Shown here: one piece after another, positions 42,195-51,993 of the stretch
How the letters are laid out: the number at the start of each line of letters is the position of its first letter
Numbering within the stretch: the first letter of the stretch is position 1
Assembly (NCBI GenBank): GCA_964518955.1
Contig: CAZFHS010000020.1
Span: 1 to 64,000 of the forward strand
Direction of reading: 5' to 3'
DNA length: 64,000 nt
Source of the DNA: JBDGYW01 sp964518955
Lineage (GTDB): Bacteria > Gemmatimonadota > Gemmatimonadetes > Gemmatimonadales > GWC2-71-9
Notes under the pieces: model-generated
Databases searched by the model: none
The model's input: only the letters and a program-made list of their open reading frames with translations
Told to the model about the DNA's origin: nothing
Translations under genes and position numbers: made by a program

Positions 42195-43385
42195 TCAACC
42201 ACGCTCGAGGCGGCTGTTCATGCGCGCCACATACGCCGATGCGTTGTCTTTCATTTCTTCCAACGAATCTCCGCCGAACTTCTCGATGGCGGCGTCTGCC
42301 AACACAAGCGCAACCATGGCTTCGGCAATGACGCCCATGGCCGGAACCGCAGTGACGTCAGAACGCTCGGCATGGGCACGACCTGCCGCGCCGGTCTTCA
42401 AACTCACGGTCATTAGCGGGTTGCGCAGCGTAGAGATCGGCTTCATGGCTGCGCGTAGAACCAGCGGCTCTCCGGTGGTCATGCCACCCTCTAGTCCACC
42501 TGCTCGATTGGTGGCTCTCACGAATCCACCGGACTTCTCACACTCGCCGAGTAAGATTTCATCGTGTGCCTCTGAGCCTCTCCTACGGGCCGATTCGAAT
42601 CCAACGCCGATCTCTACCCCTTTGACTCCCTGAATCGACATCAACGCCCCTGCCAATCGTCCATCGAGTTTGCGATCCCAGGAGACGTGGGAACCGAGTC
42701 CGACATAGAGCCCGCGCACCACGATCTCGGCCACGCCACCGAGTGAATCCTCCGCATCTGTGGCGGCGTCGATCGCAGCCACCATCGCCTCCGAGGCCTT
42801 CGAGTCTAGACACCTGACGGGCGAGGCGTCTGCAATCTCGTTGATCGAATCGGGCACGGTGTCAGCCGCGGGAGCAAAGACATCTCCCAGTTGCACTACG
42901 TGGCTCCCGATTCTTACTGCGAACTCCGAAAGGAGCGTCCGGCACACAGCCCCGCATGCCACCCGTGCAGCAGTCTCGCGCGCACTCGCGCGCTCGAGAA
43001 TGTCCCGAGCATCCCCACGGTCGTATTTCAAAGCGCCAACTAGATCAGCGTGCCCCGGACGCGGACGGCTCACCTTGCGATTTCGCTCCTCATCAACACC
43101 CGATCCGGGCTCCACCGCCATCACGTCACTCCAGTTGGCCCAGTCTCTGTTGGGGATGAGCATCGATATCGGGGATCCTAGCGTTTCGCCCGCCCGTATA
43201 CCGGAGAGAAGCTCTACCTCGTCGGCTTCGATCTTCATTCGAGCGCCACGTCCGTACCCCGCCATTCGGCGTCGAAGCTGATGGTCGATGTCCGCGGCAG
43301 CCAGCGGCAGGCCGGCGGGCACGCCTTCCAGGATGGCCGTCAGCGACTTTCCGTGCGACTCTCCCGCGGTCGAAAAGCGGATCAT
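42195..43385 (-). CDS. aroC: Chorismate synthase
   Basis: 396 residues from MIRFSTAGESHGKSL; GGAGG lies eight bases upstream of this ATG, and a start five codons earlier has none. Family signatures: GESHG, RRRMAGYGRGARM (after QL), DAEDSLGGVAEIVV, and the GxxSGGxT-related GLEGGMTTGEPLVL. It uses reduced FMN to convert EPSP to chorismate. It is the first gene of aroC-aroK-topA-trmFO-xerC-hslV-hslU. Confidence 0.95.
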   Translation of the reverse strand: MIRFSTAGESHGKSLTAILEGVPAGLPLAAADIDHQLRRRMAGYGRGARMKIEADEVELLSGIRAGETLGSPISMLIPNRDWANWSDVMAVEPGSGVDEERNRKVSRPRPGHADLVGALKYDRGDARDILERASARETAARVACGAVCRTLLSEFAVRIGSHVVQLGDVFAPAADTVPDSINEIADASPVRCLDSKASEAMVAAIDAATDAEDSLGGVAEIVVRGLYVGLGSHVSWDRKLDGRLAGALMSIQGVKGVEIGVGFESARRRGSEAHDEILLGECEKSGGFVRATNRAGGLEGGMTTGEPLVLRAAMKPISTLRNPLMTVSLKTGAAGRAHAERSDVTAVPAMGVIAEAMVALVLADAAIEKFGGDSLEEMKDNASAYVARMNSRLERG

Positions 43386-43501
43386 GTGAGACGCCTCCAC
43401 GTATCAACAAGACTTTTAAACCAGCACGAACATGAATCTACGCGCCAAACCAGTTCCATCCACTACTAGTATTGCGCGAACCTCAGCTCCCGGAAACGAC
43501 A

Positions 43502-43527
43502 GGAGCCCGGCCTCACGGCCGGGCTCC
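43502..43527 (-). terminator. Intrinsic terminator-like hairpin after the pil lipoprotein gene
   Basis: Arms GGAGCCCGGCC and GGCCGGGCTCC pair perfectly (11 bp) around TCAC. On the minus strand only a short, mixed U-rich stretch (TGTCGTTTCC) follows. It lies 27 bp past the stop at 43554 and separates the pilMNOPQ operon from aroC. Confidence 0.7.
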
Positions 43528-43553
43528 GTATCAGATCGGAGGTGTTGGATCAA

Positions 43554-46055
43554 TTAATGCTGTGGCGTGCCCCAACCCTCTGTCGGGAATATGTTGGAGA
43601 TCGCCGGAAGCTGAACGGTCACGACTCCATAAGCCGTCACGCCAACCAGTATCTGCTGACCGGTTCCCAACCTCGCCACACGCAGAGGCCCAATGATCGG
43701 ATCGCGGATCGGCAAGGTGGTGACTTTCTCGAAGAAGAACGTGTCGTAGACTTCGATCTCCGCATCGGATACCGCCAGGAACACCAAGCGATCGTCAGGG
43801 TCACCGGTACCTCCGAAAGTCCCAGTCGTACCGCCTATTCCTGCCTCGAAATTGTGGTCGAAGTTCAGGTCCATTCCCGCAACCGTGCCTTCTTCTGAGA
43901 TCAGGCCTTTCAGGCGGAGCGCTTCGTTCAGCACGTATACCGAATCCGTGGTTCGAACGAGGTTCGTGAGTCCGTTGAAGTTGATCGCAATGGAGTTCAC
44001 GACTGTGGCCGTATTGCTTATGAAGTCACTCACTCGGAAGCTGGGCGTTATGCCCATATCGGTCTCTATGGGCCCTGTGAATTGGACCGGCGCCGCACCA
44101 ACAGTGATCCAGCCGCTGCATGTTGCCGTCTGAATTCCCGGCTGCGCGTTGAAGCCAACGGCCTGCGCGAAGTTGTCGCCCTCGATTACGCCGCCTTCTC
44201 CCGCGAGAGCGTGCGAGAAGTCACCAGAGTTCCGCACGAACGTAGTCTCGCGGAACACCAATTTCTCAACGTCAACCATGATGCCGCACGCCGTCGCCAG
44301 GACCGTATCGATCGGGATCGTAGGACCACGGTCGACGAACACACGCAGCGAATCGTAATCGGGGTGCGGGGGAATTTGTGCGTGCTCCCAGAAGAAGTGT
44401 GACGATGGAGTCGCCGACGTGAGGTTTTCCCAGCGCAGTGAACCCCTCAGCGGCAGTTCATCTTGGTCGATAGTGGGTGTTGTGGAATACACCGCAGTAA
44501 TGCCATCGGCGTTACAGGCGCCAGCGCCAGGACGGCAAGTCATACCCAGATACTGGGGTCGATCCGAGAAGTCGTGCCTCGTGAACTTGAGCTGAATGGA
44601 GCCCGTACTGGCGTCGGCTTCTGTGGTGACCTCGTCGACTATGAAGTTGGGCAATGAGTGGCGCCGCACCTCACGCCGCAGCTGCAGGTCGACGATCGAC
44701 AGATCTGTGCCGCCCGAGTTGGCGACGACCACCGTATCGGCGTTTGCTCCCGTAGTCACGTTTTGTGGCCACAAGGCGATACCCCAGGGACGCGACCCGA
44801 CTGAGATACCTCCGGACACGAAGCTAGTATCGCTGACCTGGAATACTTCGATCCGTCCCAGATCTACATTGGTGAGGTACACTTCGTTGAGGTTTCTGTT
44901 GTAGATGCCGTCGATCACGCTCCCGCCATCGGGCAGCGGTATCGTTGTGCCGTGAACGACCAGGACGGTGTCCGACGATGCGGCGGCGGCAGCACCCGGA
45001 GCAGCCTGCGGCCCACCCGACGCAGAAGCGTTAGATGTCGTATCGCGATTTCCGTTCGCATCTTCAGCCCAGGCGCGGATCACCACATACCTCGGAAGGC
45101 TGGTGGGAGGGAATGTGAAGTTCAGCGGCCAGGTGTTGGACACATCGGTCAGTGTCCCGCCTCCAACCGCTGCCGACGCACCGCCGACCTGCTGCGTAGT
45201 GTCGTCGCGAAGGAGCGCATACCAACCTACCTGTTGAATCCCACCCGGATCGGTTGCACGTACTGTGATCGAGTCGTCGACCTCTACGCGCTCATTGATC
45301 GAGAAGCTCACGATCGGCGGGTCGGTATCGTTGCTCACCGACTGAACGGTGACATTTACAGTCGCGCTCGTGGCGGTGCGACCCGTCGAGTCCCGAACAA
45401 ACCCTTGAATCGAGAATATGCCCTCGGACGCGTTAGCCGGCACCGTCAAGGTATCTACGAATGTCGTGTCCGTCGGCAACGGAGAGGAGTACGACTGTGA
45501 GTTACTGTCGGTGACTACGCCCGTGACGAGATAGCCAACGAGCTGGACCCCTGCTGTATGTTGCGCAAACAGTTCGACGACGATTTGCCGGCTCTGAGAT
45601 GTCAACGCTCCCGGGCTGGGCCTCTCTATCAAAACCGTAAGGGCGTCTTCATTGACCAAGAAGAGTGAGTCTTCCGCCGAAGCGGTATTGTTGTTGCCGT
45701 CGACGGCGGTCGCCGTGAGGTACACCATACCGCCGGCAGTCGTATTGCCCGTTAAGTCGACGGTGACGTTGAATGCCGCAGATGTCACTGCGCTCGTGAA
45801 CACGGTGTCCATCGTGGCGTTGTAGCCGCCCGAAAATTCGATGGTGAGGCTCTTGAGGCCGAGGTTGTCGGCGGCAGACACACCGAACTTCAAACCTGCG
45901 TCGATGTTGAGCGTGTCGCCACTGCTCTTCAGAATGGAGACCGACGGAGCCATCCCGTCGTCCTCGAACCCCGGTTGGAACTGTCGCTCCGTGCAGCCCG
46001 CCGCAAGCAACATCAGGCCACCGAGCGCCGATGTTATGATGACTCGATTACGCAC
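43554..46055 (-). CDS. Large Ig-repeat lipoprotein at the end of the pilMNOPQ operon
   Basis: 833 residues. The signal sequence ends in lipobox AAGC (Cys21). Residues about 35-350 contain repeated Ig/cadherin-like beta-sandwich segments (VSILKSSGDTLNIDAGLKFG, PPIVSFSINERVEVDDSITV). Residues about 365-480 contain propeller-like motifs (GGSVIDGIYNRNLNEVYLTN, VGSRPWGIALWP, VVVANSGGTDLSIVDLQ). The remainder is beta-rich. It follows pilQ by 31 bp and precedes a terminator, so it is probably co-transcribed with the secretin apparatus and could be a surface or periplasmic pilus accessory. No catalytic motif seen. Confidence 0.75.
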   Translation of the reverse strand: MRNRVIITSALGGLMLLAAGCTERQFQPGFEDDGMAPSVSILKSSGDTLNIDAGLKFGVSAADNLGLKSLTIEFSGGYNATMDTVFTSAVTSAAFNVTVDLTGNTTAGGMVYLTATAVDGNNNTASAEDSLFLVNEDALTVLIERPSPGALTSQSRQIVVELFAQHTAGVQLVGYLVTGVVTDSNSQSYSSPLPTDTTFVDTLTVPANASEGIFSIQGFVRDSTGRTATSATVNVTVQSVSNDTDPPIVSFSINERVEVDDSITVRATDPGGIQQVGWYALLRDDTTQQVGGASAAVGGGTLTDVSNTWPLNFTFPPTSLPRYVVIRAWAEDANGNRDTTSNASASGGPQAAPGAAAAASSDTVLVVHGTTIPLPDGGSVIDGIYNRNLNEVYLTNVDLGRIEVFQVSDTSFVSGGISVGSRPWGIALWPQNVTTGANADTVVVANSGGTDLSIVDLQLRREVRRHSLPNFIVDEVTTEADASTGSIQLKFTRHDFSDRPQYLGMTCRPGAGACNADGITAVYSTTPTIDQDELPLRGSLRWENLTSATPSSHFFWEHAQIPPHPDYDSLRVFVDRGPTIPIDTVLATACGIMVDVEKLVFRETTFVRNSGDFSHALAGEGGVIEGDNFAQAVGFNAQPGIQTATCSGWITVGAAPVQFTGPIETDMGITPSFRVSDFISNTATVVNSIAINFNGLTNLVRTTDSVYVLNEALRLKGLISEEGTVAGMDLNFDHNFEAGIGGTTGTFGGTGDPDDRLVFLAVSDAEIEVYDTFFFEKVTTLPIRDPIIGPLRVARLGTGQQILVGVTAYGVVTVQLPAISNIFPTEGWGTPQH

Positions 46056-46086
46056 GATTTCCCTCTGTTTGAGTCGCTACTTCAGT

Positions 46087-47886
46087 TTAGTTCCCCGAGG
46101 GGCTGTCCAGCACGCGTGGAGTGACCAGAATCAGAAGATCACGTCGCTGCTCGCGTCGGGTAGTGTAGCCGAATATCCCACCAAGAACAGGTAGGTCTAC
46201 AAGAAACGGTATTCCGCTTTTTGCCACAGTGACTTCGGTCACAGTGAGCCCACCGATTACCGCTGATTCACCATCCCCGACCAGGATATGGGCAGAAGCT
46301 TCTTGAGTCTGGAAGGTAAAACCCACATCGGCCGGCGCCGCTCGTACGGACGAGTTCTCCACTTTGATCTGCATCAGAACCTGCCTGCTGTTGGTCACAT
46401 GGGGCGTGACGTTCAGGAGCAGACCGGTTGGTACGATCTCGGTAACGGCGCGAGGTGCCCCTTCTGTGGCACCCGCTTGGCCACCTACATCGATCGTCCG
46501 GATTGGTGTCCTCTCACCAACGAGGATTTCAGCTTCTGTGTTGTCTGCAGTCGTGATTAGTGGTTCCGCCTGCAGATCGGCCAGCTCGACCCGTTGAAGA
46601 GCGTCGACGAATGATGTGAGGTTGAAGCTGCCTATCGCCGTCGAGAAGATGAGCTGCAGCGCCGGTCCGGGGATAATGGCCTCCGCATTCGCGAGGCCTG
46701 CCAGTGCATTGCCACCGAGGTCGACGATGTTCACTTCTTCATCGAAAAACTCCGTTGCCCTGATCGCATCGGGCACACCATCACCATCTGTATCGATCGG
46801 CTCCGAACTCGCCGGATTGGGACGCTGCACCAATTCATTATAGAACTGGTCGGACGTGCCCAAATCGTACTTGACCCCCAGCTCCTCGATATCTGTGCGG
46901 TCCACGAAGATCAGTTTCGCCTGGATCGACACTTGCGGCGTCCGCATGTCGAGTTGGCTGACGAGGTCCACGATTTCCGCGATGCGGCTTTCGACCTCGG
47001 TAATGATCAGACTGTTTGTACCCGTATCCGCAACGACATTTCCGCGCTCCGAAACGACGCTGGAGAGGGTGGAAGCGAGCGAGGTTGCACGAGCGTACTC
47101 GAGATGCTCGATTCGCGTTTCGACTAGTTCGAATGAATCACGGGCCAACGCCATCGCCGCACGGCTGGCAACTCGGATGATGCCAGGAGGATCTTCCGTT
47201 CCCGCCAGACCATTCGCTTGCAGGATCTGCGCAAACGCCAGGTCCCACGGCTGATTCTTGATGACCGCGTCGATTGTGATATCAATATCGCGCCCGATTA
47301 TGATCGACTTGCCACTGTACTCGGCGAAGGTGCTTGCCACCTCGCGAATGTGAGCCGAATCGAACGTGATCGTCAGCAACGGCTGCTGCGACTGCAGTGC
47401 AGAAGCCATGCGTGGCGCGAACGGCGACACTTCCTCTACGACCGGCGGAGGCTCCGCATTCGTCGAACCGTCGTAGGTCGCCGATGACCACGCCTGGAAG
47501 CTGTGGTCGGATCCGAGCGCAATCCGAACGGCATCGCCCGCGTACTCCAGTTGATAGTCCTGGAGCGATTCGAGCTCCAACACCACCCGAACCACGTCCG
47601 GCCGAAATTGGGTGTAGCGCACATTGCGGATGCCACCGCGCACTCGACCATCGTACACGGTTCCCGGCACCGACAACTGCGCGCCTACGAGATCGACGAC
47701 CAGACGCGCCGGATTTGTGAGTGTGAAGTCCTGCACCTCAACCGAGCCGCGGACATCAATGACGACGTTAGCGCGGCCCGCTCCCGGCAAGACGCTGACC
47801 GCGGTTACCTCGCCTGGCTCCCCCGCAAGGGCTGGGGGCGCCGCAAGGATCAGCCCTGCGGCTGCGAGTATCAAGGACCGCTTCAT
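46087..47886 (-). CDS. pilQ: Type IV pilus secretin PilQ
   Basis: 599 residues. Signal peptide 1-21 (ending ALAG). AMIN domain at about 27-130 (VTAVSVLPGAGRANVVIDVR), which binds peptidoglycan. Secretin short N-terminal domains (LTITFDSAHIREVASTFAEY; AKLIFVDRTDIEELGVKYDL). Secretin core at about 400-590 with VPTGLLLNVTPHVTNSRQVL and the final RREQRRDLLILVTPRVLDSP. It forms the outer-membrane gate for the pilus. The start overlaps the pilP stop (ATGA). Confidence 0.94.
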   Translation of the reverse strand: MKRSLILAAAGLILAAPPALAGEPGEVTAVSVLPGAGRANVVIDVRGSVEVQDFTLTNPARLVVDLVGAQLSVPGTVYDGRVRGGIRNVRYTQFRPDVVRVVLELESLQDYQLEYAGDAVRIALGSDHSFQAWSSATYDGSTNAEPPPVVEEVSPFAPRMASALQSQQPLLTITFDSAHIREVASTFAEYSGKSIIIGRDIDITIDAVIKNQPWDLAFAQILQANGLAGTEDPPGIIRVASRAAMALARDSFELVETRIEHLEYARATSLASTLSSVVSERGNVVADTGTNSLIITEVESRIAEIVDLVSQLDMRTPQVSIQAKLIFVDRTDIEELGVKYDLGTSDQFYNELVQRPNPASSEPIDTDGDGVPDAIRATEFFDEEVNIVDLGGNALAGLANAEAIIPGPALQLIFSTAIGSFNLTSFVDALQRVELADLQAEPLITTADNTEAEILVGERTPIRTIDVGGQAGATEGAPRAVTEIVPTGLLLNVTPHVTNSRQVLMQIKVENSSVRAAPADVGFTFQTQEASAHILVGDGESAVIGGLTVTEVTVAKSGIPFLVDLPVLGGIFGYTTRREQRRDLLILVTPRVLDSPSGN

Positions 47887-48368
47887 GGCGTTCTCTCCTG
47901 CCTCTGACGCAAAATTTCCTGGCGTTCACTGCCGAATTCCATGATTGTCACCACCACTTCACCCGGGTGAATCTCTGCAATAGTCATTCTCCCCAACTCA
48001 TCGCCGACACGAACAGCATAGGTCTCATTCGCAATCGTGTCCCGCAGCACCGCGACGCTATTCGTCGGATAGCGGGGATCGTACGCAACCGACGTCACAC
48101 GAAGGTCCTCGATCAACGGCCTGACATCGCCCGACTGCAGCAACGACAGGAAGGGGTCTCTACCGGCTCCTCGGTATGAGAACACCTCGCGCATGAGCTC
48201 GGTCTGCGATTCCGAAGCAACGATGCTGTCTGTCGTCTCCTGAGCTGTAGACCCCGGCACGTCCCCTGGCGGAGAAGCCTGCGGCGCCGGTTCGTCGCCG
48301 CCACAGGCGAACAAGAAACCGACGCATAGCACCGTCCAGAACTTCTTCTTAGCGGTTGCCACCGGCAC
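47883..48368 (-). CDS. pilP: Type IV pilus assembly lipoprotein PilP
   Basis: 161 residues. The signal sequence ends in a lipobox-like FLFAC (Cys22). A disordered Pro/Ser/Thr linker follows, then the compact beta-sandwich: RDPFLSLL, LRVTSVAYDPRYPTNSVAVL, and VRVGDELGRMTIAEIHPGEV with VVTIMEFG. PilP connects the PilNO complex to PilQ. Its start lies 20 bp inside the end of pilO. Confidence 0.88.
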   Translation of the reverse strand: MPVATAKKKFWTVLCVGFLFACGGDEPAPQASPPGDVPGSTAQETTDSIVASESQTELMREVFSYRGAGRDPFLSLLQSGDVRPLIEDLRVTSVAYDPRYPTNSVAVLRDTIANETYAVRVGDELGRMTIAEIHPGEVVVTIMEFGSERQEILRQRQERTP

Positions 48369-48966
48369 CTCCTCCGGGCTCGATTTCTTGAACCGGCTTG
48401 ACGAACGTCCTCAGGTTGAACTCAGCCTGAAGCAGGGCTCCGGTCGTGTCGCCTAGAGTGCGCTGAGCCACGTCCGCAGCCTCTTCGAGCGTTAGCTCGT
48501 AAGGCACCATGATTCGAGACAACTGCGCGATGTCAGACATCATTACGCCGACTTGGTTGTAATGCCCCAAGACGGTCCACCGGTACCTGACAATGTTGAA
48601 CGGCTCGGCGATTTCTTCGACCGGTGCACCCATCTGGCCTATTTCCACGCCATTCCGTCTGGCGCGATTGGCGATTTCGTCAATGAGCGTCGCAACATCG
48701 TTGCCGGTCGGCACCAATTCTTTCATGCGCTCAAGCGTCACCTCGAAATCCGCATTTCGTTGGCGAATGCTCTCAACGGTTCCGGTGGCCAGGTCCTGGC
48801 GTGCCGCATCTACCTGTCTGGTCAGAGAGTCAATTTGGGTGCGTAGCTCTGCCTGTTCTGCCACACGTGGCGCCCGCCACAACATCCAAAACGCAACTCC
48901 CCCGGCGATCGCTAGAATGATCGCGAGACCCAATGCCTGTTGTCTCTCTTTGGTTGTCATCGCCAT
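48349..48966 (-). CDS. pilO: Type IV pilus inner-membrane protein PilO
   Basis: 205 residues. Short cytoplasmic start (MAMTTKERQQALG), one membrane helix (LAIILAIAGGVAFWMLW), a coiled coil (LRTQIDSLTRQVDAARQDLA), then a ferredoxin-like periplasmic domain with RYRWTVLGHYNQVGVMMSDI, characteristic of PilO. It pairs with PilN. AGGGGAA lies upstream; Met3 is an alternative start. Confidence 0.88.
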   Translation of the reverse strand: MAMTTKERQQALGLAIILAIAGGVAFWMLWRAPRVAEQAELRTQIDSLTRQVDAARQDLATGTVESIRQRNADFEVTLERMKELVPTGNDVATLIDEIANRARRNGVEIGQMGAPVEEIAEPFNIVRYRWTVLGHYNQVGVMMSDIAQLSRIMVPYELTLEEAADVAQRTLGDTTGALLQAEFNLRTFVKPVQEIEPGGGAGGNR

Positions 48967-48978
48967 GCGACGATTCCC

Positions 48979-49662
48979 CTACCGCAGAGTTTCCTGTAAG
49001 GGCGCGATTCGAATGAAAGCTGAATCGGCCACCTGATAAGTCGCTGTGATCGAAAATTCCTGAACCGCACGTTCATCCTCGAGAACCTGGGAGGTTTGTC
49101 CGGCACGCACGTTGGTTATCCAGGGCGAATTAGTGAGATTCCGGAGAAAGCGCGTGTACGCATAAATATCGGCCGTCCGCCCCGAAATGTAGAACGTCAC
49201 CGGCGGCCGCGCCGCCAGTCCTTCCTCGAGGTCGACTGCGTCCGGCACGGTGGCCGCAATGAATTCGAGGCCTGTGAGCCACGTGAAGTCTGGAAGAGCT
49301 TTGGCAACCTCATCCATTATATGCGCCCAGACGTAGCGGTCGGAATCGATCTCCCGGATGGCGTTCAACTCAATCTCGAGCGAATCTAGGAGGCGTTCTT
49401 GACGCCGCTTTTCTCTGATCACGCTCTGGAACCGCCGATGCTGCGCGGCGATCTGGTCCGCTTCCTCTTGCAGTGCCGCGACCTTTCCGTTTTCGGTAAA
49501 GAAGATGAACCCGACCACGGGAAGGACGATCGCCCAAACGGCGATGGCGCCCAGTAGCAGCGGATCTTTGACGGTTTTGGCCAGCTCTCCAAAATCTGGA
49601 AGAGACAGGCCGCCACCGGCAGCCTTCTTTTTCTTGCCCGGAAGTAGATTGATCTCAATCAT
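48979..49662 (-). CDS. pilN: Type IV pilus inner-membrane protein PilN
   Basis: 227 residues from MIEINLLPGKKKK, the classic cytoplasmic INLLP motif that docks into PilM. The upstream in-frame alternative at 49677 is a TTG, so this ATG is preferred. One membrane helix (LLLGAIAVWAIVLPVVGFIF), a coiled coil, then a periplasmic fold similar to PilO. 21 bp after pilM. Confidence 0.9.
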   Translation of the reverse strand: MIEINLLPGKKKKAAGGGLSLPDFGELAKTVKDPLLLGAIAVWAIVLPVVGFIFFTENGKVAALQEEADQIAAQHRRFQSVIREKRRQERLLDSLEIELNAIREIDSDRYVWAHIMDEVAKALPDFTWLTGLEFIAATVPDAVDLEEGLAARPPVTFYISGRTADIYAYTRFLRNLTNSPWITNVRAGQTSQVLEDERAVQEFSITATYQVADSAFIRIAPLQETLR

Positions 49663-49683
49663 GGTTTGCCGCTCCAACCACCA

Positions 49684-50730
49684 TCAGCCTGACCGCAACG
49701 CAAGGCCGGTCGCCAGCATCAACAGCGGTGCGACCTCGTCCACGTCGACCGTGTCGAAAACTCCGTCCTTCGCGTTCAGGCGCTGAATCGGATTCGCTAC
49801 CTCCACCGGGACATTCAACCTTTGGTTCAAAATGTCGGTGAGGCCCGGCACCCGCGCTCCGCCACCACAACAGAAAATCCGCTGTATCGTTCCTGCATCT
49901 CGGCTCGCTGACTGTAGGAATGCCGACGCACGCTCCAGTCCCACAGCAATCTCTTCGCCGCGTGCTTGCACGAACGGGTCGAGGTCAGGGGATCTCTCAA
50001 AGCCCTTTAGCAGGCCTTCGGCGTCGTCAGCCGACAGTCCACGCTCCCGCTGCAGATCCTCACGGATCTTGCGCGTCCCGATGGTGAGGTCTCGTGTTAG
50101 CAGTGGGACCCCTTCCTCCAGGACGTTGACGTTGGTCAGTTCGTGCCCGATGTTGAGGAGCGCAACTACACCCTCCATCGCCTCCGGGTGGTTCACCTCG
50201 AAGGAGTTGTGTAGGGCAAACGCGTCCACATCGACCACCGCAGCGTCCAACCCCGCCTGCGTCAGCAAATGGACCTTATCTTCTACTAAGTCCCGTTTTG
50301 CCGCCACCAGCAGTACGTCCATCTGGAGCCCTTCACCATCCGGGTCCAGAATCTGGAAGTCCAACTCGACCGCCTCGATATCGAACGGGACGTGCTGCTG
50401 CGCTTCCCAGCGCACCACCTCGAACGCCTCGCTCTCCTTCATGCGATCGACCTGAATCTTCTTGATGATCACGTCCCGGCCACCCACGGCCACCACGACC
50501 TTCTTCTGTTTGATTCCGGCGGTTTTGAACAGGCCCTGGATTGTGTCGGACACAATACCGGGGTCCATGATTTCACCTTCTACTATCGCGTCGGCCAGAA
50601 CGGGAGTGACAGAAACGCCACTCATGACCGGGTCCCCTTTGCCGTGATCCACGGCGACGAGCTTGAGGAGCCCGCTCCCGATATCCAAACCAACCGTTGT
50701 AGATCTGCCGCCGAGCCCGAAAAGCGCCAT
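49684..50730 (-). CDS. pilM: Type IV pilus actin-like protein PilM
   Basis: 348 residues of the actin/FtsA-like ATPase fold: STTVGLDIGSGLLKLVAVD (phosphate 1), VVVAVGGRDVIIKKI, VVALLNIGHELTNVNVLEEG (phosphate 2) and FCCGGGARVPGLTDIL (adenosine motif). It sits on the cytoplasmic face, binding the PilN tail. It heads the pilM-N-O-P-Q-lipoprotein operon with a promoter at 50774-50802. Confidence 0.93.
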   Translation of the reverse strand: MALFGLGGRSTTVGLDIGSGLLKLVAVDHGKGDPVMSGVSVTPVLADAIVEGEIMDPGIVSDTIQGLFKTAGIKQKKVVVAVGGRDVIIKKIQVDRMKESEAFEVVRWEAQQHVPFDIEAVELDFQILDPDGEGLQMDVLLVAAKRDLVEDKVHLLTQAGLDAAVVDVDAFALHNSFEVNHPEAMEGVVALLNIGHELTNVNVLEEGVPLLTRDLTIGTRKIREDLQRERGLSADDAEGLLKGFERSPDLDPFVQARGEEIAVGLERASAFLQSASRDAGTIQRIFCCGGGARVPGLTDILNQRLNVPVEVANPIQRLNAKDGVFDTVDVDEVAPLLMLATGLALRSG

Positions 50731-50773
50731 ATCTGCCTACAGGTCAACGAGATAAGTGAGTTTCGCGGGACAT

Positions 50774-50802
50774 ACAGTACGGCCCGCAGGCCAAATTGTC
50801 AA
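50774..50802 (-). promoter_or_regulatory. Sigma-70-type promoter of the pilMNOPQ operon
   Basis: Minus strand: perfect -35 TTGACA (50802-50797), 17-bp spacer, -10 TACTGT (50779-50774). The spacer contains GGCC-N4-GGCC. The predicted start is near 50767, about 37 bases before the pilM ATG. Confidence 0.6.
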
Positions 50803-50862
50803 GCTCTAACCTACTTTAAGCCACCACTAACAACCCTCTGAGAGGCATCAACTTACGCGATT

Positions 50863-51993
50863 TCAGTACCAGTCCAGCCAGCTTCTCTCCCGAAGCAGCA
50901 CACCTCGGCCGGAAGCCGCAAGTGCCCTGCTGACGGCGCAATTCGAGTATTGAATTCTCGTCATGCCGTCCAGGGATTGGGGTTCGAAGTCTCGGTTGGC
51001 CACCATCACGGCTCCCGTAATTTGGCTTCCGACACCAACGCTGCGAAAACTGCCGAGTACGATCACTACGCCAAAGTAATGAAAACCACCAGAGACCGTT
51101 AGATCGCCCTCGACGACCAAAATTCCCTGCCCGAACCCTGAGTGAACATTCAGGTCTCCTTCCGAATAGACCGCAGGAAAGTGGTCACCGCAACCCCCCA
51201 GGGGTTCAAAAGGATTACCCCAATTGTAAGTATCGGCTGTGACGCAGATTCCATTAGACTCAACAGGATGGGGATTCACATTACCGCCGTCCATCACGTG
51301 CACGGCCACAGCCCTCAAATCGGCGAGCGTCACCACACCCAAATCCAGGCTGCCAGTACCGTTCCCGACCGTATCTCGCTGCCATCGAGGAATCCCCTCC
51401 AAACACAACGTTGGTGCACACCCGGACCACGGAGGGCCATCAATCCCGGCAGTCGGAGCTTGGAGTGCCGGAACGGGTCCGATTGCCGGAGGGCAGTTCC
51501 ACGAAGGCGGCGAACGATCGAAGCCGTCAATCCGCACAGCCTGTTCGATGTGGAGAGGCCCACCGATACCAAGCGCCGCGGCGGTCGAGATTTGGAGCGG
51601 TTGGAGCCGCATGATCGTGCCGGCGCGTTGTCGCACTTCGGCGTCAGCACTCGTTCCTTCGGCGGTAACCAAGAATAGGCGAGCCCCAATACGGGTAACG
51701 GAGCCTGCATAGGCTCCCGTGCCATCCGCGAGATTACCGTCGAATGTCGCTGCACCCCCAACCGCAAGCCGATTGTACGTCTGAGCATCCCACCTCTCGA
51801 GAGCTGAAAAAGCCCCCGCGTCGGCGGCTGCCGCTGCCTGCTGATAGCGTACGAACTTCCTGCCAACCTGGTGCTCTCCGAAGCTCAACAAGAAGGCAGT
51901 GCTCGACAGCATGCCGAGGATGAACAGGGCGAATACTGCCAGAGCCAATGCGGCACCGCGATCTCTCCCTATAGCCTGAAGATGTCGACTCAT
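50863..51993 (-). CDS. PilX-like pilus accessory protein
   Basis: 376 residues. The N-terminus RGAALALAVFALFILGMLSSTAF is like PilX-type proteins (no classical GFTLxE motif), followed by the QQAAAAADAGAFSALERW helix usual in that group (AxxAAEAGL). The long C-terminal beta region includes VYSEGDLNVHSGFGQGILVV and GGFHYFGVVIVLGSF, with several Cys. It overlaps the upstream prepilin gene at its start, placing it in the minor-pilin operon. A role in pilus initiation or adhesion is inferred from position. Confidence 0.7.
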   Translation of the reverse strand: MSRHLQAIGRDRGAALALAVFALFILGMLSSTAFLLSFGEHQVGRKFVRYQQAAAAADAGAFSALERWDAQTYNRLAVGGAATFDGNLADGTGAYAGSVTRIGARLFLVTAEGTSADAEVRQRAGTIMRLQPLQISTAAALGIGGPLHIEQAVRIDGFDRSPPSWNCPPAIGPVPALQAPTAGIDGPPWSGCAPTLCLEGIPRWQRDTVGNGTGSLDLGVVTLADLRAVAVHVMDGGNVNPHPVESNGICVTADTYNWGNPFEPLGGCGDHFPAVYSEGDLNVHSGFGQGILVVEGDLTVSGGFHYFGVVIVLGSFRSVGVGSQITGAVMVANRDFEPQSLDGMTRIQYSNCAVSRALAASGRGVLLRERSWLDWY

